Assembly: GCF_001667035.1 (NCBI RefSeq)
Contig: NZ_LZIR01000025.1
Span: 62,001 to 126,000, forward strand
Length of the DNA: 64,000 bases
Origin: Mycobacterium sp. 852002-51057_SCH5723018
GTDB taxonomy: Bacteria; Actinomycetota; Actinomycetes; Mycobacteriales; Mycobacteriaceae
Direction of reading: 5' to 3'
This document shows positions 35,564 to 43,719 of the stretch, piece by piece (the stretch's first letter is position 1; every line of letters starts with the position of its first letter). Under the pieces are notes generated by a model. That model saw nothing but the letters and a program-made list of their open reading frames with translations, did no database searches and had not been told where the DNA came from. A program made the position numbers and the translations under genes.

Positions 35564-36889
35564 ATGAGCCGCACACTGCTGCGCGGAGCGCAGGTGATCT
35601 CCATGGCGCCGAACCGACCCGACGATGAACGTGTCGACATCCTGATCGATGGCGACCGCATCGCCGAAATGGACGCCCGGCTGGACACCTCCGACGCCGA
35701 AACCGTCGATCTCTCGGGGCGTATCGTCATTCCCGGACTGGTTAACGCTCACTTGCATACCTGGCAGACCGGTTTGCGTTCGGTGGGCGCCGACTGGACG
35801 TTGCTGGAATACCTTGCCCGCATGCACAGCAGCGTCGCCCAGCATTACCGCCCGGACGACATCTACATCGGCACTTTGGCCGGTGCGTTGAACCAAATCA
35901 ACTGCGGCACAACCAGCCTCGGTGATTGGTGTCATAACAACCCCACCCCCGAGCACACCGACGCGGCAGTTGAGGGACTGCAGGACTCCGGCATCCGGGC
36001 CGCCTTCCTGCACGGCACACCGAATCGGGCGCCCGACGTCGCCCACCCCATTGCCGAGATCGACCGACTGCTGGACGGCCCGTTGCATAACCATGAACTA
36101 CTCACTCTGGGGATGGCCGTCGCCGGGCCCCAGTACTCCACACCAGATGTCGCGGTGGCCGATTTCCGCGCCGCAGACGAGCGCGGCGTCATCCTGTCGA
36201 TGCATCAAAGCGGCGGTGAGCCCCAAGCTGCCTGGCAGGCCGTGCGCGCCGCCGGACTGTTCGGCCCGCGTACCAACGTCGTGCACGGCGCCGGCCTTAC
36301 CAACGATTGGGTCAAATTGCTGGTCGAGGACGGCGTCAGTTTCACCACCACACCTGAGAATGAGCTCGGCCAGGGCCATGGCACGCCCATTACCGGGGCA
36401 CTCCTGCGCCTCGGTGCGGCACCGTCGCTGGGCACCGACACCGAAGCCGTCGTGGCCGGCGAAATCCTCAGCGCGGCACGGATCGCGCTGGCCCATCAGC
36501 GTGGCCTCGACCACGAGCACCGGCGCCGATCAACCGCCATGATGTGCACGACGGCGTCGATTACGAGCAAGCAGGCGATGTCATGGGCCACTGTCGACGG
36601 AGCAAGAGCGCTCGGCTTGGCAGAGCGTGTCGGCCGCATCGAGCCCGGCATGCAGGCCGACCTGGTGGCCATCGATGCCCGTGCGCTGAACCTATGGCCT
36701 GCGCATGACCCGATCGCCGCGGCATTGCTTGCCAGCCTGGCCAACATCGAAGCGGTGATGATCGCTGGACAATGGCGCAAGCGGGGGCATTCCCTGGTCG
36801 GAGTAGATGTCGATTCAGTCAAGAGTTCGCTTCTGAGATCAGGCAAACGACTTCTCTCGCAAATGGATACACCGTCGACCTGCAGGTGA
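35564..36889 (+). CDS. Amidohydrolase-superfamily enzyme (ATZ/TRZ type)
   Basis: This 441-aa TIM-barrel metal hydrolase starts with the usual small beta-domain (LLRGAQVISM, DGDRIAEMDA). IPGLVNAHLHTWQTGLRS carries the HxH pair. Further ligands are expected in ILSMHQSGG, NVVHGAGLTNDW and SLGTDTEAVVAG (terminal Asp). The C-terminal MSWATVDGARALGLAERVGR and GMQADLVAID are typical of the atrazine chlorohydrolase/cytosine-deaminase group. It deaminates or dechlorinates a nitrogen heterocycle; the substrate is unknown. The start at ATG 35564 fits family length better than the open frame above it. Confidence 0.87.
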   Translation: MSRTLLRGAQVISMAPNRPDDERVDILIDGDRIAEMDARLDTSDAETVDLSGRIVIPGLVNAHLHTWQTGLRSVGADWTLLEYLARMHSSVAQHYRPDDIYIGTLAGALNQINCGTTSLGDWCHNNPTPEHTDAAVEGLQDSGIRAAFLHGTPNRAPDVAHPIAEIDRLLDGPLHNHELLTLGMAVAGPQYSTPDVAVADFRAADERGVILSMHQSGGEPQAAWQAVRAAGLFGPRTNVVHGAGLTNDWVKLLVEDGVSFTTTPENELGQGHGTPITGALLRLGAAPSLGTDTEAVVAGEILSAARIALAHQRGLDHEHRRRSTAMMCTTASITSKQAMSWATVDGARALGLAERVGRIEPGMQADLVAIDARALNLWPAHDPIAAALLASLANIEAVMIAGQWRKRGHSLVGVDVDSVKSSLLRSGKRLLSQMDTPSTCR

Positions 36890-37081
36890 GTTGAGTTGAG
36901 AGGAGTGAGCGATGACTGATCGATGCGCTACGCCGATGAGCATGTGCCGCCCGCCCAGTCATTCTCAAACATGAAAGACGCGATGGGCCTGCGGCGCCCC
37001 GGCAGGGGCGTTGCTAACCCACTGATGGATACAGCGTTTCCGTTACCGCACCCGGCTGTCGAGAGCCGCCATACTGTCGGG
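36890..37081 (+). other. Short gap with a stranded ribosome site
   Basis: GAGAGGAGTGAGCGATGACTGATCG (given as GAGAGGAGTGAGCG then ATGACTGATCG) at 36899-36922 looks like a good ribosome site and start codon. The frame stops after 20 codons. It may be the remains of a deleted gene head; a longer frame from 36923 runs into the TetR gene but is not conserved. Confidence 0.3.
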
Positions 37082-37792
37082 GTGACCACAACGCGCCGCC
37101 CCGTCGCAGACGACGCTTCTCCCCGACGTGGCCCCGGTCGGCCGCCTATTCCGTTGGATCGCATCGTCGCGACCGCGCTGAGGATCGTCGACGAGGAGGG
37201 TGCCGACGCCTTGTCGATGCGGACCCTGGCGCAACGTCTGGATTCCGGCACCGCCACGCTGTACCGGCACTTCGCCAACAGGGCAGCGCTGATTGCCCAG
37301 GTGGTGGACCGTGTATTCGGCGAGATTGAGGTCACCGCCGAGGCACTCACCGAGGTGAGCTGGCAGCAGGCCTGCCTGACGACCGCACACACCATGTTCG
37401 AGACTTTGAGGCGACACAAAAACGTCGCACCTCTTTTGGTAGAACGGGTGCCGATGGGCCCCAATGCGATGACCTATCGCGAACGTTGGATCGCGGCCCT
37501 GCTCGACAACAGGTTCCCGCCACAGCTGGCCGCATACTCATACGCGGCGCTGGCCCGCTACGTGTTGGGTTTCGCGATCCAGCTCAGTGATCGCAGCACC
37601 GCCGGAAGTCCCGACGACACGCAGCTGGTCGCGGCATTTCACGGCCTGGACCCAGCCTTGTTCCCCGCCACGGTCGCCGTCGCCGACACACTGCCGGTGG
37701 CCCTCGAGGACGAATTCGCCTTCGGGCTAGAACTGATCGTCAACGGCCTAACGCAGCTACGAGAACGTGAGACGTCGCGGAGCAAAACCTGA
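37082..37792 (+). CDS. TetR-family transcriptional regulator
   Basis: This 236-aa regulator has the N-terminal TetR helix-turn-helix at about residues 25-75: LDRIVATALRIVDEEG, ALSMRTLAQRLDSGTATLYRHF, NRAALIAQVVDRVFGE. The C-terminal ligand domain is helical, of the TetR_C type. GTG 37082 is chosen because the DNA-binding domain then begins in the usual place; CATACT a few bases upstream suggests a leaderless start. It lies convergent with the arylsulfatase and downstream of the amidohydrolase, either of which it may control. Confidence 0.85.
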   Translation: MTTTRRPVADDASPRRGPGRPPIPLDRIVATALRIVDEEGADALSMRTLAQRLDSGTATLYRHFANRAALIAQVVDRVFGEIEVTAEALTEVSWQQACLTTAHTMFETLRRHKNVAPLLVERVPMGPNAMTYRERWIAALLDNRFPPQLAAYSYAALARYVLGFAIQLSDRSTAGSPDDTQLVAAFHGLDPALFPATVAVADTLPVALEDEFAFGLELIVNGLTQLRERETSRSKT

Positions 37793-37812
37793 CGAGTCAG
37801 ACAGCGCGTTTC

Positions 37813-37850
37813 GGACCGATCGGGCTTACCGTTGGCCCATCGGCTGTTTT
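37813..37850. terminator. Hairpin between TetR and arylsulfatase genes
   Basis: CCGATCGGGC (37816) pairs with GCCCATCGG (ending 37843) with one bulged base, followed by CTGTTTTGG. It lies between two convergent genes, as expected for a shared terminator. Confidence 0.55.
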
Positions 37851-37852
37851 GG

Positions 37853-40288
37853 TCAGTCTCGCGCAAATATCTCTGCGAAGGCTGTTGCCACGTCCACGTA
37901 GGGCTTGCCGGAGACGTCCACGGCGACCTGCGCGATCGTGCCGCCGGTGAACGCGAACGGCGGCTTGTAGGCACTCGACACTGGTGAGCCGGTGTTGCGT
38001 CCAATGCTGATGGTGGCACCGGCGAGCCCCAAGATTCCGGGGTGGGTTCTCATCTCCGTCAGCGTGGCGACGACGTCGTCATCGATGTACAACTTGGCCT
38101 GCCCGAGCGGCGTGTGGCTGCCCTCCACGGTGCCGGCGCGGTTATACGCCACCCCGAAGACGTGCTGCCCCAACGGGACCGGGCCCGACGACGACAGCGT
38201 CTGCTGATCCTCGCCGAGGAAGTTGTAGACGTAGTGCAGGCGGCCGTCCTGGACGAACAGCACATGGCCGCCGTGCGCGCCGCCATGCTTGAACAACACC
38301 CCTTCGGCGCCAATGCTTTCGATGGTGACCTCGGCCATCACCGCGAACGACCGCCCGCGCATCTCGACGGCGGCACCCATCCCCACCGGGGCCGTCCCCG
38401 GATAGTAGCGATAGGCGTCACGCTCGGCGCCCAGATACGGCCGCCACCGCGTCATGGTCTCAACGAAGTTCAGGTCAGCCAGCGGCAACCCGTTGTACTT
38501 GGCCGCCTCGGCAAACCACAACGCCTTCATCTCCTCAAGCTTGTCGGGCTGCTCGGCGGCCAGGTCGTGGCACTGACTGCGGTCGGCATCGAGGTGGAAC
38601 AACTCCCAGCGATCGGCGTCGAAATGGCTCCAGCCCGACGGGCTGGCGGCGTGGACGGTGTTGGCGAACCAGCCCTTGTGCCAAATCCCGCGGGTCCCCA
38701 GCATTGTGTAGAACTGAGTGTGCTTACCGGTCTCGGCCGCCGGATCAGCCAGTGCCGCTTTGAAACTCACGCCGTCGAGGGGTTTCTGCGCCACGCCGCG
38801 CACCGTCGCCGGCGCCGTGATGCCGAGCAGGTCATAGATCGTCGGCGTGACGTCGCAGACGTTGACGTAGGCGTCGCAGATCTCGCCGCGGGCAGCAATG
38901 CCTTTAGGCCAGGAAATGATCGCCGAATCGGCGATTCCGCCCTCATGCGAGGCGTAGCGTTTGAACAGCTTGTAGGGCGTGTTGAACGCCATCGCCCAGC
39001 CGATCGGATAGTGATTGTAGGTTTGCGGGCCGCCGAGCTGATCGAAAAACCGCATGCTCTCTTCAACGGTGTCGATGTAGCCATTGAAGAACTTGGTCTC
39101 GTTCACCGAGCCGTTGGGACCGCCCTCGCCGCTGGCCCCGTTGTCGGAGATCACCACGATGACGGTGTTGTCGAGTTGCCGGGAGTCCTCCAGATAGTCC
39201 AGGATCCGGCCGAGCTGGGCGTCGGTGTAGCTCTGGAATCCGGCGAACACCTCGGCCATCCGGCAGAACAGCTTCTTCTCGTCGGCGTTCAGCGTGTCCC
39301 ACGGCCGCACGGTGTCCAGCAACGGCCACGGTTCCCCGTTGGGACCCTTGACATCCAGGTACGGGTTGACCGGTGACAACGCGGTGTTCGGCGGCACCAG
39401 CCCCATGGCCTTCTGGTTCTCCAGCACGATCTCGCGATAGGCCTCATAGCCCATGTCGAAGCGCCCGGCGTATTTGTCGGCCCATTCCTTGAAGACGTGG
39501 TGCGGCGCGTGGCCCGCGCCCGGACAGACATAGGAAAACCACGGCTTATTTGGGGCGATCACGTTGGCGTCGCAGATGAATTCGATGGTCTTGTCGGCGA
39601 TGTCCTTCGACAGGTGATAACCCGCTTCGGGGGTGGCCGGGGGTGCAACGGGATGGTTGTCATACACCAGGTCGGGATACCACTGATCGGTTTCGCCGCC
39701 CATGAAGCCGTAGAACCGCTCGAACCCGCGCGAGCATGGCCAATGCCGCCGCGTGGACGCAAGATTCGCCTCTTCGAGCGGGGTCAGGTGCCACTTGCCG
39801 ACGCAGTACGTGTTCCAGCCGCGCTCGGCCAGCACCTCCGACAACAACGCGGTCTCATACGGGATCCGGCCGCTGCAGTTCGGGAACCCGTCGCTGAGAT
39901 CCGCCACGGTGGCCATCCCGACCGTCGTGGCGTTGCGCCCGGTCAGAAGCGATGCCCGCGTTGGCGAGCACAGTGCGGTGGTGTGAAACTGCGACAGCCG
40001 CACCCCGCGCTCGGCGATGCGGCGCATGTTCGGCATGTCGACCAACCCGCCGAAGCAGTCCCAGGTCCCGATTCCGGTGTCGTCCCACACGATGTATAAG
40101 ACGTTGGGCGCGCCCTCCGGCGCCGACGGCGCCGCGTATGGACCCCAATCCGGTTCAGAATCACGAATATCCAGCTCGATCCTGCCCTGAAAGCCGCCTT
40201 TGGGCGCCCCTTCGCCACGGTGCGGTATGGGCCGCGCTGAAACGATGTCGGTTTCGCTTGGGGTCTGGGGCATTTCGGAGATTGCCAT
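37853..40288 (-). CDS. Arylsulfatase
   Basis: This 811-aa sulfatase has the formylglycine signature ALCSPTRASLLTGRN near residue 105 (CxPxR; the Cys is oxidised by a formylglycine-generating enzyme). The metal-binding start is NVLYIVWDDTGIG, VGKWHLTP is present, and VISDNGASGEGGPNGS is further on. A C-terminal beta-rich domain (from about 640) ends the protein, as in the long mycobacterial AtsB/AtsD-type enzymes of about 790-970 aa. There is no signal peptide. ATG 40288 has AAAGGAC at good distance; an upstream frame to 40378 is not conserved. It should release sulfate from an aryl or alkyl sulfate ester. Confidence 0.92.
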   Translation of the reverse strand: MAISEMPQTPSETDIVSARPIPHRGEGAPKGGFQGRIELDIRDSEPDWGPYAAPSAPEGAPNVLYIVWDDTGIGTWDCFGGLVDMPNMRRIAERGVRLSQFHTTALCSPTRASLLTGRNATTVGMATVADLSDGFPNCSGRIPYETALLSEVLAERGWNTYCVGKWHLTPLEEANLASTRRHWPCSRGFERFYGFMGGETDQWYPDLVYDNHPVAPPATPEAGYHLSKDIADKTIEFICDANVIAPNKPWFSYVCPGAGHAPHHVFKEWADKYAGRFDMGYEAYREIVLENQKAMGLVPPNTALSPVNPYLDVKGPNGEPWPLLDTVRPWDTLNADEKKLFCRMAEVFAGFQSYTDAQLGRILDYLEDSRQLDNTVIVVISDNGASGEGGPNGSVNETKFFNGYIDTVEESMRFFDQLGGPQTYNHYPIGWAMAFNTPYKLFKRYASHEGGIADSAIISWPKGIAARGEICDAYVNVCDVTPTIYDLLGITAPATVRGVAQKPLDGVSFKAALADPAAETGKHTQFYTMLGTRGIWHKGWFANTVHAASPSGWSHFDADRWELFHLDADRSQCHDLAAEQPDKLEEMKALWFAEAAKYNGLPLADLNFVETMTRWRPYLGAERDAYRYYPGTAPVGMGAAVEMRGRSFAVMAEVTIESIGAEGVLFKHGGAHGGHVLFVQDGRLHYVYNFLGEDQQTLSSSGPVPLGQHVFGVAYNRAGTVEGSHTPLGQAKLYIDDDVVATLTEMRTHPGILGLAGATISIGRNTGSPVSSAYKPPFAFTGGTIAQVAVDVSGKPYVDVATAFAEIFARD

Positions 40289-40374
40289 GGCTCTAGTCCT
40301 TTGTGAATTTTGCCCTTGCGCGCGATGAAGCCCCGGCAAGGGATCGACGGCGACGGTCGGCGCATTGCCGGTCA

Positions 40375-41349
40375 TCACCCGCTCGACGGGGACGGGCCGA
40401 CGACCGCTGCAGCCGACACCATGATCTTGTCGATCTCGGCGAGATCGGCCTCGCTCAACGAGACATCTGCGGCCGCCACGCTGTCGTCAACATGGCTGGC
40501 TCGCCGCGCGCCGACGATGGCGACATCCACGGCGGGGTTGGCCAATGTCCAGGCGATGGCCAACTGGCTGACCGTGATGCCCCGGTCGGCGGCCAACATC
40601 GCCAGGGAACGTACCGTCGCGAGGTTGCGCCGGTAGGCCTCACCGGTGAAAGCGTCGCTGCCGCTACGCCAATCATCGGGCGCGAAGGAGGTGCCGTCGG
40701 CCAGCGTCCCAGTCAACAGCCCATGTGCCAGCGGCCCGTATACCACCACTCCGATGTTGTGTTCTCGGCAGTACCGCAGCAGCTCATCCTCGATATCGCG
40801 ACGAAACAGATTGAACGGCGGCTGCACCGTCTCGGCGGCCAGCGTCGCCGAGAACTCCTCGATTTGGTCCGCGGTGTAGTTCGAGACCCCGACGTGGCGA
40901 ATCTTTCCCTGTGCGATCAGCTCGCTCAGCGCACCCGCAGTCTCGGCGGCCGGCACGGCAGGATCCGGCCAATGCACCTGGTACAGGTCGATGTGATCAA
41001 GACCCAGCGCGGCCAGGCTCGCGTCCACGCCGCGGCGCAGCCATTCGGGACTGGCGTCGCGCACCACGCCGTTGTCCGTGTCGCGCAATCCCCCCTTGGT
41101 GGCGATCACCAGCTCGTCACGGGCGCTGCGCAATTGGTCGCGAAGCGCCTTGCCCAGGATCTGCTCAGACGCGCCGAATCCATACGACTGCGCGGTGTCG
41201 AAGAAGTTGACACCGAGCTCACGGGCGCGCCGGATCGCCGTCACGGCGGTGTCCTCGTCGAACTGACCCCATCGTCCGCTCAGCTGCGACGTGCCGAACG
41301 CGATGCGCGAGACGGTCAGTCCGCTCTTCCCCAATGTCGTTGTCTTCAT
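40375..41349 (-). CDS. Aldo/keto reductase
   Basis: This 324-aa AKR has the catalytic tetrad visible: Asp in VNFFDTAQSYG, Tyr in the same block, Lys in VIATKGGL, His in DLYQVHWPD. The (beta/alpha)8 markers GKIRHVGVSNYTADQIEEF and VQPPFNLF-like are in place, and the NADP site region is AIVGARRASHVDDS. ATG 41349 is preceded by GGAAGAAGAAA; the arginine-rich longer frame is ignored. It lies 86 bases upstream of the arylsulfatase on the same strand, so the two may be co-transcribed. The substrate is unknown. Confidence 0.9.
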   Translation of the reverse strand: MKTTTLGKSGLTVSRIAFGTSQLSGRWGQFDEDTAVTAIRRARELGVNFFDTAQSYGFGASEQILGKALRDQLRSARDELVIATKGGLRDTDNGVVRDASPEWLRRGVDASLAALGLDHIDLYQVHWPDPAVPAAETAGALSELIAQGKIRHVGVSNYTADQIEEFSATLAAETVQPPFNLFRRDIEDELLRYCREHNIGVVVYGPLAHGLLTGTLADGTSFAPDDWRSGSDAFTGEAYRRNLATVRSLAMLAADRGITVSQLAIAWTLANPAVDVAIVGARRASHVDDSVAAADVSLSEADLAEIDKIMVSAAAVVGPSPSSG

Positions 41350-41369
41350 TTTCTTCTTCCTGCGTGTTC

Positions 41370-41382
41370 GCACACGGTGTGC
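41370..41382. promoter_or_regulatory. Perfect palindrome before the aldo/keto reductase
   Basis: GCACACGGTGTGC is a perfect 13-base dyad about 20 bases upstream of the reductase ATG. It is well placed for a repressor. A partial match (GCACCGTGTGC) is seen near 41500. The remaining bases to 41800 contain no gene that I can support. Confidence 0.35.
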
Positions 41383-41799
41383 TTTGTTTCGTTTGAGCGC
41401 TCGCCGGAGACGTCGTATGCACTCCTCGTCTCACAATTGCGCTCCATCGAACCGATGTCGCCGGCGCTAACGGCAATCAACGCTTCCCGCCAGCCGCATG
41501 CACCGTGTGCCTAGCTGCTGGCGGGTAGCCGCGCTGCCGTCCAGCGCCGGATCCCGACACACCCACCACCGCGGCAAAAAGGGCGGCCGAGCGTTTCCGA
41601 AGTCGGGCTTGGCCGACATACCTGGCAACCGCGTACGACCCCGCCACAGCGACAACGCATTGTCGTTCCGTCCGAAATGCGGCACGGACGGCGTAAAGTC
41701 CGTCTGCAATCTTTCTGGCCGCAAGGCTGAACACGTGCGGCCACTCAAATTCGCCGGCGACACAGCGGACCGAGTCGCCGAGACGCCTTACTGGCTGTC

Positions 41800-42160
41800 G
41801 CTAAATACCCGCGCTACCGGCTGGCCGGGTATATAGATTCGGGTTGGCCGTAACGACACACGTGTGGGAACGCGGCATCCTGAGGCGGAGCGGATATGAC
41901 AACCGCGACAGGTCCAAAGTACTTGCGCGCCAAATCAGCTCAGGACGGACAGCATCGCCGATATGTATGACGCTGCGGCGGAGCGGATCGGAATCCCCGC
42001 AAGCGTTGGGGCTTCGACGGATTGGACAACGCGACGAATGACACCGACGAGACAGAAAGCTGGACAGGACTGATGTCTGTTGACGACCTGGGCGGGCGCC
42101 TCCCGCTTTACGACGGCGAAGCGCTGAACCCGGCACAGAAGGAGCTCTACGACTGGCTCA
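41800..42160 (+). repeat. Intact-gene copy of the duplicated CMD-like unit
   Basis: This is the partner of 34200-34572: dyad module, about 220 bases of leader and the first 80 bases of coding sequence. The direct-repeat arrangement around the intervening genes suggests a duplication or an insertion by recombination. Confidence 0.72.
41815..41857 (+). promoter_or_regulatory. Dyad module J upstream of the CMD-like gene
   Basis: TACCGGCTGGCCGGGTATAT is followed by AGATTCGGG; GTAACGAC (41850-41857) begins 24 bases after the GCTGGC core (41820-41825). It lies about 215 bases before the ATG of the carboxymuconolactone-decarboxylase-like gene, on the same strand. Confidence 0.58.
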
Positions 42161-42663
42161 TGACTGTGGCCGTCCCATGGGCCGAGGATGCCAAGTTCGA
42201 GGCCCGGACCGAGAACGGCCGGCTCATTGGACCGTTCAACGCGGCTCTGCTGAACCCGGCCATCTCGTCGGCCCTCATGGAGCTTGCGGTTGCCGAACAA
42301 ACGAATACTTCCCTGAGCAAACGCAGCAGGGAGGTCATCATCTTGACGGTCGGGGCGGTCTGGCGGGCCCCCTATGAGCTGTATGCGCATAGCGCCGTGG
42401 CCCGGCATGTCGGCCTCTCCGACGACGCTGTGCAAACACTGGCCGAAGGCGGCCTGCCGAAAGATCTTACGGCCGCGGAGGCGATCGTTCACCGTGTCGC
42501 CCGCGCCCTGTCGCTCGAGCATTGTCTCGACGAGGCACTCTATCGCGAGGCGGAAGCGTTACTCGGGGCCGAGGGGATCATGGAAACCGCCATCCTCACC
42601 GGCATGTATCACACGGTGTGCGCAATCCTCAACGCATTTGAGATACCGGCGCCACCCTCCTAA
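42073..42663 (+). CDS. Carboxymuconolactone decarboxylase (AhpD-fold) family protein
   Basis: This 196-aa all-helical AhpD-fold protein includes LNPAQKELYDWLMTVAVPW, LIGPFNAALLNPAISSALMEL, SLSKRSREVIILTVGAVWRAPYE and a C-terminal ILTGMYHTVCAILNAFEIP. The CxxC of AhpD is absent (the segment reads YELYAHS), which points to the decarboxylase-like branch rather than a peroxide-reducing AhpD. I use ATG 42073 (ACAGGAC upstream); the frame extends to TTG 42022. It may act in protocatechuate/catechol breakdown along with the intradiol dioxygenase 11 kb away, since both carry the same upstream module. Confidence 0.82.
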   Translation: MSVDDLGGRLPLYDGEALNPAQKELYDWLMTVAVPWAEDAKFEARTENGRLIGPFNAALLNPAISSALMELAVAEQTNTSLSKRSREVIILTVGAVWRAPYELYAHSAVARHVGLSDDAVQTLAEGGLPKDLTAAEAIVHRVARALSLEHCLDEALYREAEALLGAEGIMETAILTGMYHTVCAILNAFEIPAPPS

Positions 42664-42732
42664 ACACTTGCTTTTACAACTCGCTGTGACCAAACAGCAG
42701 ATTCCACAATCGTTTTCGAATGGGGACATGTA

Positions 42733-43029
42733 ATGACCACACGTTTTATGACCGACCCGCATGCAATGCGAGACATGGCGGGCCGCTTCGAGATGCATGC
42801 TCAGACCGTGGAGGACGAGGCCCGCAGGATGTTGGTGTCCTCGCAAAACATCTCTGGCGGGGGCTGGGGTGGGCCTGCCGAGGCGACCTCGCTGGACACG
42901 GTGGGACAGATGCATCAAGCGTTTAGAAACATCGTCAACATGCTGCACGGAGTGCGCGACGGCCTGGTCCGCGACGCCAACAACTACGAGCAGCAAGAGC
43001 AGGCCTCTCAGCAGGCCCTGAGCAGCTAA
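42733..43029 (+). CDS. WXG100 protein, EsxJ/EsxM/EsxW type
   Basis: This 98-aa ESX substrate is strikingly like the M. tuberculosis EsxJ/K/M/P/W group: [29 protein letters not shown], a WGG turn ([12 protein letters not shown]), [20 protein letters not shown] and an ALSS end. It should form a helical-hairpin heterodimer with the next gene product and be secreted, most likely by ESX-5. The [10 protein letters not shown] tail carries the YxxxE-type export motif. ATG 42733 follows GGGGACATGTA. Confidence 0.95.
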   Translation: MTTRFMTDPHAMRDMAGRFEMHAQTVEDEARRMLVSSQNISGGGWGGPAEATSLDTVGQMHQAFRNIVNMLHGVRDGLVRDANNYEQQEQASQQALSS

Positions 43030-43057
43030 CAACCGACCAGACACCGGAGACCTTACG

Positions 43058-43342
43058 ATGACGATCAGCTATCAATTCGGCGATGTCGACGCCCACGGCG
43101 CGACCATCCGCGCGCAGGCCGCCGCGCTAGAAGCCCAGCACCAGGCCATCATTCGGGATGTGCTTGCCGCCGGGGACTTTTGGGGCGGCGCGGGGTCGGT
43201 GGCTTGTCAGCAGTTCATCACCGATTTGGGGCGCAACTTCCAGGTGATCTACGAGCAGGCCAACGCCCACGGGCAGAAGGTGCAGACGGCCGGCGGCAAT
43301 ATGGCCAGCACCGACAGCGCGGTCGGGTCCAGTTGGGCGTAA
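43058..43342 (+). CDS. WXG100 protein, EsxI/EsxN type
   Basis: This 94-aa partner is of the Mtb9.9 group (EsxI/L/N/O/V): MTISYQFGDVDAHGATIRA, the WGG turn in DFWGGAGSVACQQFI, then QVIYEQANAHGQKVQ and the SAVGSSWA end. It follows its partner by 28 bases. In M. tuberculosis such pairs lie directly beside a PE/PPE pair; here that pair is 9 kb away on the other strand. Confidence 0.95.
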   Translation: MTISYQFGDVDAHGATIRAQAAALEAQHQAIIRDVLAAGDFWGGAGSVACQQFITDLGRNFQVIYEQANAHGQKVQTAGGNMASTDSAVGSSWA

Positions 43343-43347
43343 CGCAC

Positions 43348-43545
43348 CTAGGGTGCGACGAGAATCTCGCGCTGCCGCTCGGGATCACCTATCCGGTGAT
43401 CAGCGGGGTGACGTCGATCTCGCCTTCGGCGAGAGCGCGCGCCGAGTCGGTGGACTCATCCGGCGTGTAGGTGAGTAGGAATTGGACGTTGATCTCTTTG
43501 GCGATCGCGAAGAACGGGATGGAGGGTGTCGGGCTGCTCGCGCGC
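43348..43545 (-). pseudogene. Remnant of a zinc-type alcohol dehydrogenase C-terminus
   Basis: Minus-strand translation gives PFFAIAKEINVQFLLTYTP, then ALAEGEIDVTPLITG. After a frame break it resumes GDPERQREILVAP and stops. This is the C-terminal tail of MDR alcohol dehydrogenases (butanediol/sorbitol type) with an internal deletion. The rest of the gene is gone, and nothing else in 43343-43719 looks coding. Confidence 0.65.
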
Positions 43546-43719
43546 ATAGTCGGATGACGTAAGGAGGAGGGAGGGTCCGGCGGGCGACGAGCACGTCACA
43601 GCAGTGCGACCCCAAACGATTTGTATCAGTTATATCGCGGATGGTTCCGGGTGAATTGTCGCGATTCGGCGCGGATGGGTGTTAAGTAAAGACGGGTTCG
43701 GCCGTGTGTGAGGTGCGCG

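Noticed and set aside
38042-39376. Long plus-strand open frame opposite the arylsulfatase
   Set aside because: It is an antisense shadow. The minus-strand frame carries all sulfatase motifs, while this translation is Arg/Val/His-rich with no family.
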